Of a DNA stretch of 64,000 bases, positions 20,823 to 29,648 are shown piece by piece. Both the position numbers and the translations under genes were made by a program. The notes under the pieces are model-generated. The model saw only the letters and a list, made by a program, of their open reading frames with translations, was not told where the DNA came from and ran no database searches. Source of the stretch: Metridium senile (taxonomy: Eukaryota > Cnidaria > Anthozoa > Actiniaria > Metridiidae); the NCBI GenBank assembly GCA_949775045.1, contig OX459095.1, positions 35,082,768-35,146,767 of the forward strand. Direction: 5' to 3'. Numbering within the stretch: position 1 is the first letter of the stretch; every line of letters begins with the position of its first letter.

Positions 20823-22619
20823 CTATTTTTTATATTTACAAAGGTGGGTGTTAATGGCCGTGCAAGCCTTGCCCCATTGCTTTTCTTTTTCGTCTTCATT
20901 GCAAGGATAGAGCCTAAAGAAATTTGCTCTTAGAAAATCCAGGGCAAGAGGGTTTAGGGCTCTTTTGCCCTTGTTCCCTCTGCCCGTCACACTACAGTTG
21001 GCTAGCTCTCCTTTGCTTGGGTACAACTTGAGTAGGAGTTGCACAACGAAGTTATACTTCGAGTACGACTTCAAGGAAGAAATTTGTTGCACTTCATCCT
21101 CATTCGGGAACGCTTTTGGCGGATGGTGAGGTTCGGTGGGGGCTGCTCTTGGTGGATGGTGGGTTACAGCTTGTTGAATTGGATTGCAGATTGAGCTAAT
21201 CAGATCTCCGATGGATGGTCGACTTGAAGGTTCTGGCTCGGCATTCTGTATCAACGCACTTGCTTGTAAGAGCTCGATAATACGTTTTTGATTGTCGATG
21301 ATAATGTCGAGTTTCATATTGGTCAGGTCTGAAGGTTGTGAAGAGGATGGGATGGAAATAAGTTGTGATAGTGAGTTGCATGGTTGTGATAATGAGTTGC
21401 ATGGTTGTGATAATGAGTTGCATGGAATGGATGATGATGGCAGTAAATCTAACGATATAGATGGGGTGGAAATGTGTTGTGGTATGGTTTGTTGTGGAGA
21501 AAATGAAATTGGTGGGAATGCGATGGAGTTTGATGATGTGGATGGTGGTGTTGGTGGGGTGAATGATAATGATGATAATGATGGAATTGTTAGCATCGGT
21601 GTTAAGAACGATGGTTGTGTATGAATGGATGTAGATGGTGTAAATGGCAGTGGGGATGGTGATGTAGATGAGGTGGAAATGTGTTGTGGAGAAAATGAAA
21701 TTGGTGGGAATGCGATGGAGTTTGATGATGTGGATGGTGGTGTTGGTGGAACAAATGATAATGATGGAATTGCTGGCATGGATGTTAAAAACGATGGTTG
21801 TGTAGGAATGGATGGAGATGCAGGTACACATGGTTCTGGGGTTGGTGAAATTGATGATGGCGGATGTGTCAGTGGAATTGTTTTATTATCATCTGTCTTT
21901 GTCCTTAGTTTTCCCTTGCACAGCTGGCAGAGGGCTTCTTTTTCACTTTCTCTTAAACTCAGCTGACAATCTAGAAGTGAAAAATGATCAATATGAATGG
22001 TTGAAATAGGCAGACAACAACAACAACAAAATTAATAACACTAAAAGTTTGCTATACTATTAAATCATTTTCACAAGTATAATAACAGTATAATTGACAA
22101 GCATTGGTATAGTTATAAAAAATACATGAGACATGAGAGGCTCAAGGTAAAAGGAGGGGTACTGTGGGGAGATACTTGTAGTATAGAGTGCTCAAGGTAA
22201 GAACTTGATTAATACATAAATAGTAATATTAACAAAAATGATAGTAATTATGACAAAAACGTAGAAGATATCACGTACGTTTTTACGTAGATAAAGCTGC
22301 TTTTACTTAATAATAATTATTGTAATTAGTATTATTTGTTAAGAATTGTTTTGATTGCCTTCAAATTAATCATTTGACATGAATAAAATCTTTAAGCGTA
22401 TTACTAACCTCCAACATCCAACACTCGGGCTTGAAACAATTCCCCATCCCAATTTACTGCAACGTAGTTTCCCTTTTTCATCTCTTGTTTATATCCATCA
22501 GCTACTTGACTCGCCTTTATTATACCGATTTCATCAGTACTTGTAAAGTACACTAGAGCGTATTTCCAAGCTTTCAAAGTTGTACGGCTAGTCATTCTAA
22601 AAAATACATTTTGAATCAT
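20823..22619 (-). CDS. BEN-domain protein, two exons
   Basis: Exon 1 is 22619-22409 (donor GGAG|GTTAGT) and exon 2 is 21970-20823 (acceptor CACTTCTAG). The junction reads ...VLDVG|DCQLSLRESEKEAL.... From the first ATG the product is 452 residues; a splice-like TATTTTTTAG just upstream of MTSRTTLKAW suggests the second Met may be the real start or that more 5' exons exist. The N-terminal ~60 residues (WKYALVYFTSTDE, then GNYVAVNWDGELFQARVL) resemble the small module often ahead of BEN domains in cnidarian proteins. A long Ser/Pro/Thr linker follows, with two copies of a PPTPPSTSSNSIAFPPISFS block and CNSLSQP repeats. The C-terminal ~95 residues form a BEN domain (VQLLLKLYPSKGELANCSV, ALDFLRANFFRLYP, WGKACTAINTHLC). 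BEN domains bind DNA or chromatin. Placement inside the element, convergent with the transposase, suggests an accessory or targeting factor (inference). Confidence 0.72.
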
Positions 22620-25107
22620 TGACTGTTAAAATGTCTGAGCTCATATCAACTAAAACATGCTAATAAATTGTTTCAAAATAAACGTGTCAACTGTCTCTTC
22701 AATGCGTACCTTATACTGAAGGACTATTCTCAAAATTCCAGTGCAGATGGGCTTAGCCTCGAGTCCATGTGTAACTTTATTGGTTATTTAATATTTTCTA
22801 TCCTAGGAACGAGGGTATTCCCGCCTGTACTGGAGTTTTAAGAACAAATTATAAAAATAGCTAAAAATAGCATTAAAAGGTTGTTTAAAATTGCTTAACA
22901 GCTACAAAGATGGCGCTAAATTAAGTATACAGAAACTTAGAACCAAGACATGGGTAAACTTATTAGTTTGCCTCGTGAAACATTCTATTTGGGTTACCTG
23001 TGTTATAATGACGTGAGCAGTGCACACGTGTGCTAAGTAAGGATTCCATAAAACGTTTGAAATCTCAGCAATTTAGTAATACGAATGTGGCTTCGAATTC
23101 GGAAGGACCACTGATGCATTTGTGATATAATATCAGTATTATTGACATAAATTTCCTCATTGGGATTTACTGATGGCTCAGGTAATCATGAGTACTACCA
23201 GGAGGGACTTACAATGGAAAAAGAGTTGGAAAATACTTCGTAAACGCGAAATTCGATCTTCACGTGGTTTTCGTTCTCATTAAGGCAGGACTTTGATGTA
23301 AGTCTAACGTTTGTCAAAATATACTACTTATTAACCGAGAGTGAAAAGTCAAAGACAAAAGTAGAAAAGTTGATGTTTTTGATATTATTGACAGTAAAGA
23401 ATCGCAAACTTGATTCCAAAAAAGAATTAGTGAGAGAACCGATAAGCGACGAAAAGTACCGTTGTGCACGTGTGTTTACTCAAAAATATAACTTATTGTG
23501 CAGATATGGCTTGATAGCTTTTGTCTCAACAAATGATTACAGCTGATGACTGAATTCCATCAAGAGAAAGAAGATCAATAAAAAAGAGATGTCAGAAGGC
23601 TAATACTGAAGGTAAAAGCAAAGTAAAAACTATTTTTCCTTTAGTGATTAGTGAAAAGTCATCACTAATACTGCTCCGTCGTTCTTGTAGCTTAATTTAC
23701 TTACAGTTTCGTTTGAATATGAATATAACTTTTAAATTTTACTGTTAACTCGTTTTCAAGTATAGTTTTATCGACTTTCTATCCTATATGTACAAATATG
23801 AAGATGAAAAAACTTGTAGAAGAAGATAAATTATAGTCATTCTCTTCAGCTGCTTTTAGCGGGTGACGTTTTGTTTTGCAATATTCTTCTCGAGCAATTT
23901 TGTTTTTCCGCAAAGAAACGCTAAATATATACAGTTTATTTAAATTGTTGATTGATATTTTTTTTGCCCTCAACAAGTTTTTACGAAGACTTTTTTTTCT
24001 CTTGTTTGTATTGTGTGCTTTGGGCGTTATTTCAGCGCTTTTGGTTTTAACTTTGAGGATAAAATTGTTCGTTCTCAAAGTAAGCTTAAGTTAAGATAGC
24101 GACTGGTCCGGACAAAATCTTATAATACATTTTTACTTTTTGAAATTGGAAAAAATCAAACTGAGGTCCGGCCACGTACAACTTATTAACCTTTTTTTCG
24201 AATTTTAATTTTTAAGCTTTTATAACTGAACTTTTGCAAACGAATCTTCGACATTCAAATCGAGCTCGAGAGTAATTCAGTGGAATCCTCTGCAAATTCG
24301 TATAAGAAATTTAAGTGTATAGGACGTTTCTCTGTTAGAAATATAGTGATAAATGCATAAGTTTGCTCTTTTTTTCAATAACGAAGTCAAACTTAGAAAA
24401 AACAAATTTGTTGATGGCCACTATTGGGGTAGTTTTGACCAATAAAAACAAATCAAAATTGAAGCTCTCTTAGCGGATATATCTGGGATGAAAAGAAAGA
24501 GCTAACCTCAAATTAGAATGATTGTGTTTGATATTTTTTTACAACAAATTTGACAGGTGTAGCTTATTAAATCAGTCTTGAACTCGGCCGGTACTGCAGT
24601 TCGTTCAAATGGATGTGACAGCTTTGTGCCTTCGCGGTCGGACTACAAAACCGGCTTTTATAATTTCCACATAGATTGCGATTGTTTTACTGGGAATTCT
24701 TAAACAGATGAAGTCTTCAAAACTTTTATTTCCTTTTTCTATTTTATCTTCACTTAACCGGCTTAAATTTACAGGCATTTTCAAAATCAGAACGATCCAT
24801 TAATAACTTAAGCTTTAATTTTGGTCAGTCAAACCTTTCGACAAAAAATAAAATATTATTGCCATGAGAATAGTGATTTGACATCATGCAATCGCTTGTA
24901 AGCTATAGATTCGAATCAAAGTGATCGATAATCAACCTTTAGATATGTGATATGATAACAAATTTGAATTCAAACTATGTTAAAAAAACGTACTTATCTT
25001 GATATCTAAGAACGTTTTTTATAAGATCTAAGCTTAAATACAACTTTTAGTTTAAAATATTAATAACAATAATAATCAATCTATCTATTCTTTGGCAATA
25101 CTATAAT
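22620..25107. other. Non-coding right part of the transposon
   Basis: About 2.5 kb of AT-rich sequence with no convincing exon. A 72- and a 99-codon ORF near 23.8-24.1 kb are AT-driven and unrecognised. GGTCCGGAC/GAGGTCCGG words recur near 24110 and 24165. May hold the BEN promoter and undetected 5' exons. Confidence 0.4.
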
Positions 25108-25132
25108 TTATTCGTAGTACTTTGGCAATATT

Positions 25133-25516
25133 TCATAAATATTGTTTGATAAACTCACCTTGTTCTTTTTCTTGCGGAAACGGTAACTTGGAAATGCACC
25201 GGCCTGCGTGACAACTCGGTTGGAGGTTCGACTTCCGGTTGGCAAAAAAGGCAAAGAACGCAAAGAACGCACAAAGGGCAAAGGACGCAAAAAGGCAAAA
25301 ACGGCAAAGGAAAAAGGGCAAAAACGGCAAAGAAGGCAAAAATAGCAAAGGCAAAAAGGGCAAAAAGGGCAGAAAGGGCAAAGGCAAAAACGGCAAAAAC
25401 GGCAAGGCAAAAAACGTGCGATCAATTTTGAAGCCGATGTGTAACGCGTTGCTCTCAAATTTTTTATAGACCTTGTTGACATCTTTCAAGAATTCTTCAT
25501 CTTTTCCTTCGAACTG
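25133..25516 (-). CDS. Exon-like ORF overlapping the right hexamer array
   Basis: An open frame begins directly after a good acceptor (TTAGTTATTTTTCAG) and reads FEGKDEEFLKDVNKVYKKFE, then SNALHIGFKIDRTFF. It then enters the TTTGCC array, giving FALPFLPFLP strings, and ends NRKSNLQPSCHAG...GEFIKQYL. The first ~37 residues look like genuine coding composition; the rest is repeat translation. Either a captured exon end or coincidence. No upstream partner exon was found. Confidence 0.3.
   Translation of the reverse strand, partial: QFEGKDEEFLKDVNKVYKKFESNALHIGFKIDRTFFALPFLPFLPLPFLPFLPFLPLLFLPSLPFLPFFLCRFCLFASFALCAFFAFFAFFANRKSNLQPSCHAGRCISKLPFPQEKEQGEFIKQYL
25240..25425. repeat. Right subterminal GGCAAA array
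   Basis: Reverse-complement counterpart of 9585-9775, about 185 bp of GGCAAAAA/GGCAAAGAA units, starting about 250 bp inside the right end. On one strand it translates to KAKNGK-type strings, which should not be called a protein. Confidence 0.8.
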
Positions 25517-25651
25517 AAAAATAACTAAACACCTGTTTGAAAGACCATGAAATTTCCTTTAAGATAGTGTAAAAAAGGACACAAACAAGTTATTAATTTT
25601 CGAGTAGTTGCAAATCTAAAACAAATTTTATTTTATTTCGAGCGTTTTAGC

Positions 25652-25679
25652 CGTGTACACCAACATCGTGCGCAGGGCC
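25652..25679 (-). repeat. Right terminal inverted repeat
   Basis: Inverse of the left end with one mismatch; it ends ...GTGCGCAGGGCC and is followed by ACTA (25680-25683). Confidence 0.9.
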
Positions 25680-25683
25680 ACTA

Positions 25684-26540
25684 AGAAAAAGACGCAATGC
25701 AACAGGCATTGAGATTGGTGCTTTGGGACAATTCAACAGAGATGGTCTAAGTATTATGAGAAAGTACTGCGAAATATCAAGTATCAAAAATGAAATCCTT
25801 GAGGAAGAGACATGGCTAGATGGACCAAACGACAGTCTAAGTAGATCAGATATTAAAGAGATCAAAGATGTCCTTTGGAATAAATCTAGCACAGAAACCA
25901 TTCTGAGGGCTGGTCATAAATCTATCGATGTGTCATCCTTGTCCACCCTAGTCGGTGAAAGATATTTGGACAATTTTGTCATTGATACAGTATCACAAAG
26001 ATCACTCAAGAAATATCCACTTCGACTGTCCTTTTCATTCCACCGGAAGCCCATGACTGGCTGAAAACAAATGATGACGAATATATTAAGTCCAAGTTGT
26101 CCATAAGTATGAATTCAGTTACCATTCATACTGTTAAATTTATGTTGTTACCATTACAAATGAGTGGATGTCATTGGGGACTCATTGCTGCTGATTTCGA
26201 CAACGAAGATATATACTTTGATGATGGCATGAAGTTTAAACCAGGAAGGGTTGTACTGCCTAATGTCAAGAAGCTACTTCACCTCATTCATCAGTTAACT
26301 CCAGCTTTACCACCGCTTAACAATGTTCAAGATTTCAAGCGCATTGGAATGCCTTAGCAGCGTAACAGTAAAGGAGGACAGGGCTCTGGTAGCTGTGGGA
26401 TTGGAGTAATAATGGCTGCTAGAGATTTTATTACTCTAGGGTTGAGCTCAACAGTGAACCAGTTCACATGGAGTTTTAGCAACATGAGACAATACAGAAA
26501 GAAATTGCTTGTACAAATAGTTAAGTGGTCAAAACAGTAA
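25684..26540 (+). pseudogene. Ulp1-like (C48) protease domain, 3' part
   Basis: Continuation of the exon interrupted at 9162. The frame is open to 26064 (RNATGIEIGALGQFNRDGL...). It then shifts by one near 26010-26040 (FIPPEAHDWLKTNDDEYIKS follows in the new frame). The protease motifs are SGCHWGLIAADFDNEDIYFD (His codon 26172-26174; Asp in ADFDNED) and GGQGSGSCGIGVIMA (Gln 26379-26381, Cys 26394-26396). These match the His-Asp-Gln-Cys layout of Ulp1/SENP proteases, which cleave ubiquitin-like modifiers. An in-frame TAG (26355-26357, one change from CAG) precedes the Gln-Cys box. The natural stop would be 26538-26540. The gene is therefore dead three ways: insertion, frameshift and nonsense. 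Whether it was a host gene or part of an older repeat family is unclear. Confidence 0.75.
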
Positions 26541-26620
26541 ACCACATAATAATTATACATACACTGTTTACAACAGTCAGGATTCTTACAAAGTGGTTTC
26601 AAAAAAATATCAGTTGTCTA

Positions 26621-26900
26621 TTCAATAATGCTAATAATCACAAAAAATTGCAATGACTGCCTTGAAACAGTAGACTAGCTTGGATGAAAGGTTGTTAGTC
26701 TGTGAGATAAACAATAATTTATTGAATATCTCCTGGTGTTTCATTGGGCGGCATTTAACAATAACACTGTACTTCAACTTTTCTATTCAATAATGCTTAT
26801 AATCACAATAAATTGCAATGGCTGCCTTGAAACAGCAGACTAGCTTGGCTGAAAGGTTGTTAATCTGTGAGATAAACAATAATTTATTTAACAACATCAT
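26621..26900. repeat. 165-bp tandem duplication
   Basis: TTCAATAATGCTAATAATCAC starts at 26621 and its near-copy at 26786. The shared segment also covers GACTAGCTTGG and GTTGTTAGTCTGTGAG words. The second copy is partial. Confidence 0.8.
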
Positions 26901-28000
26901 TATTCATCAATATGTTTTAGCTACCATTGATTTCAAAATTCATTTCAAAATTATTTAATGTACTGCATATACTGTATAAAATGTGTATATTTTGTATAAT
27001 AGTTTCTACATCATCAGTACAAAGTGTATATAGATATGTGTATATAATGAGGAATTTAACTATATGTGCAATAAAACAGACATATAGCTAAAAGTTGTTC
27101 CGTGTCATCTCTAATATAATATTTTTTTGTAATTTTCATTTTGGTTATAGGTGTATTTGTTTTCATCACACATCCAACAAGGTAAAATCATTAGAATGCA
27201 TATAGCATGATATAATATAATCATGAAATTAAACAGTACTAATTCTAATTTATATCTTAATTATCTTAAAACCTAATTGCTATTGTTGCTTACCGTTAAA
27301 TACTACTAACGTTTGAGAATGCTAATGCCGTCAATGCATTTTCATGGTATAGGAGGCATCGTTTGGGACAGGGTTGATGATTTGCAGTTTTAATGCTTTT
27401 CTTTCCATCCATTTTACTGAATATCATGTTTACAGTTAAACTAAGAAAATATTGTTTTCTTTCAATATTCCTGGACATTTTTATGCCTAAAACTATACAT
27501 GTTGTACAGTTTGAAGCCACTAAAATACATTTTGTAATAAATATAATTCGATCGTATATTATGGGATTATTCAATGATCCAGCAACTGGACAACAAATAT
27601 TGAAATTGTACAAAATTTGTTCGAATCGTATGGTCACCGGAAAGAACGAAGGAAATATATCAGACATTTAAAAGTGTTTTCTTAGTTTCACTGTTAACAT
27701 TTGAAATAAGAATAGAAACTAGCGAGTAAACTAGTATAGGCTACGTCGGTGTTTGATATAAATGATAGGTAATGACTGAAATATTCTTGAGGAACATTTG
27801 ATGCCTCGAGATGATACCACTTGCCTATAAAAAATAATCAATGCCTTTCACTTGATGCTGGCTAAATAATTTATTTTGTCTCAATTTTTGATAACGAACA
27901 AAAAGTGAGGCAATTCGGTAAAACTTACCTGGAACGAGAGGATTATGTGCTGAATTTATAGATTCTGTTATCTCACTCATCCATGTGAGATATTTACGTT
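26901..28000. other. Non-coding stretch with dispersed motif
   Basis: No gene recognised; overlapping 92- and 123-codon ORFs at 27296-27671 have no visible motif. At 27717-27761 there is a block (GAAACTAGCGAGTAAACTAG, then TATAGGCT.CGTCGGTG) that recurs in a palindrome at 48.65-48.76 kb. Confidence 0.4.
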
Positions 28001-28168
28001 TTAGTCCTTTAGCAATGTTGGATATGAAACTTCTTTGTCGTTCCTTTTGAAATTTAAATTGTCTTGTACAGTATAGCCGGGATGCTTCAGATCAACATGT
28101 TTTTGCAAAGCAACCCTAGTTTTAAATTCTTTTCAGCAAATACAACTGGTTGCACAACTGTCAGCCAT
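28001..28168 (-). pseudogene. C2H2 zinc-finger exon fragment
   Basis: A 56-codon minus-strand frame starts with ATG and reads MADSCATSCIC, then a TGA where the second zinc Cys would be expected, then KEFKTRVALQKHVDLKH. The spacing fits one C2H2 finger with that Cys mutated to a stop. It continues GYTVQDNLNFKRND and stops. Probably an old first exon. Confidence 0.35.
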
Positions 28169-28565
28169 GTTTCAGAATAAACTGCACAATTTTAAGTTTT
28201 CCATGTCGAATCACCATAGATACGCAAGTCCCAAGCTAAAGCTACCAATCAAATTGATTGCTTTTCAGGATAATCCAGGAAGTGACATCCTGTGATGGTG
28301 TGAGCACAGGCTAGTTAAACGCTACCGGATATTACTCATCACAGAAATCAACAAACAATAAATATATTATTTTCTATTAATATCGCTGAAACTAGTATTT
28401 AGTCTTATATAATACTGTAAAATTAGCTTTTCTTGGCTCAAACAAATTGGTCCACATTTTAAATCACAGGGTTATTTCCACTGAAAAAGTACTGGAGTTT
28501 AATGACGTGACGTATTTCCTGGACAATGATTTGTCATCAGGAAGTGGCTGATAAACTATATCTCT

Positions 28566-29436
28566 TTGATTAGTCAAAGGTTTTTCAGTGTGACTTTTGA
28601 AGGCTTGGTTGTTGGTTTATTACTCTTCATGGTGGCACTAATACTTTTACTAGTCATGAATGAATCACAAAGCTTATATCACAAGAAAAGAACAAAAGAA
28701 CAAAAAAAGGAAAGAAAGAAAAGAAGGGTAGAAGAATTTTGCCTGAAAGCTTGTGCAAATACAGCATACCAATCACAAAAATATCCAGCCATACTACACA
28801 CAAGCTGTCTAATAGGATACAGTGGTATCGCATTAAGACTTCAGACGCTTTTGTTTGTACGAAAAATTATTGCAAAAGCCGAAGTTAATCTTGCTCTCTT
28901 GCTGAGAGGTCTAACGAAAGGCGAAAAAGGCGATCAGAACTCCTAGAGCAGGAGAGGCTGCTGAAACTACGAAGATTAAACAAGCCAAGACTTCCGCTAG
29001 CTGATATTTCCCTTGAGATCGAAAGCTCGGAAATTCAGGAAACAGAATTACAGCTCGTGGATCGCCGCAGTTGTGCACTTGTACTGGTCTGTGGCTTCTT
29101 CCCAGGACATTTCGCCACAAACTGATGCCTCTTGTCAAACCGATGAGTTTGATTATTTATTTAGCCAGTCAAATAGCAAGCCCTTTGATCAAGACTACTT
29201 GAGAGATGATCATGCCAAAGTCTCTTTCTACACAGGATTGCCTGGATATGACATTCTTGTCAAAAACAGTCAATTATGTTTCACCATATGTGACAAGAAA
29301 AACACTAAGTCTGAACCCGTTTCAGGAAATGGTAATGGTACTAATTAAACTAAGGCTTAATGTACCTTTACAGGATTTAGCCTACAGGTTTGGGGTATCA
29401 CTGCCAACTGTGTCAAGGATTTATTTATTTATTTAA
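28566..29436 (+). pseudogene. Truncated HTH_Tnp_4-type transposase remnant
   Basis: Coding in several frames. The first part is basic (KRTKEQKKERKKRRVEEF). The middle has ERRKRRSELLEQERLLKLRR and a segment around SLEIESSEIQETELQLVD. The end is the most telling: SPQTDASCQTDEFDYLFSQ, DHAKVSFYTGLPGYDILV, then FQEMVMVLIKLRLNVPLQDL and AYRFGVSLPTVSRIY. This is the helix-turn-helix region preceding the DDE domain of THAP/ISL2EU-type transposases. The catalytic domain is absent: coding stops at 29436 in an AT-rich TTTA run. At least two frameshifts. A dead 5' fragment. Confidence 0.65.
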
Positions 29437-29648
29437 TGATATTTTAACAGGATGCTCCTTCACATTAGTGATTTTCAAGAAGGTCCTGTAAACTAATTAT
29501 ATATACCATATGACGTAGTTAAAATGAAGGAAAATTATCGATACAAATTGAGAAAAAATAAAATGCAAAAATGTAAATATTAAATAAACAGTTAAATAGT
29601 TGGTTTAGAAAAAAGACTTAAGTTGGGAAATTTTTGAGGATTGTTTAA

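Larger units (their letters stand above)
9163..25679. mobile_element. 16.5-kb DNA transposon with DDE-like and BEN genes
   Basis: A 16,517-bp insertion. The terminal inverted repeats are 28 bp with one mismatch, beginning GGCCCTGCGCACG (9163-9190 and 25652-25679). The flanking 4-bp duplication is ACTA (9159-9162 and 25680-25683). Inside both ends lie arrays of a TTTGCC-type hexamer in inverted orientation. Cargo: a small ORF, a two-exon transposase-like gene (+), a two-exon BEN-domain gene (-), and nested fold-back elements that account for several kb. Deleting the element and one ACTA rejoins the interrupted exon in frame (...AYVEL|RKRRNATGIEIGALG...), which independently confirms both boundaries. 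A 4-bp duplication is known for Sola, Academ, Chapaev and some others. I cannot assign the family from memory. Confidence 0.9.

Noticed and set aside
21292..21966. Gly/Asp-rich proteins on the + strand
   Set aside because: Shadows of the Ser/Pro-rich linker of the minus-strand BEN gene.
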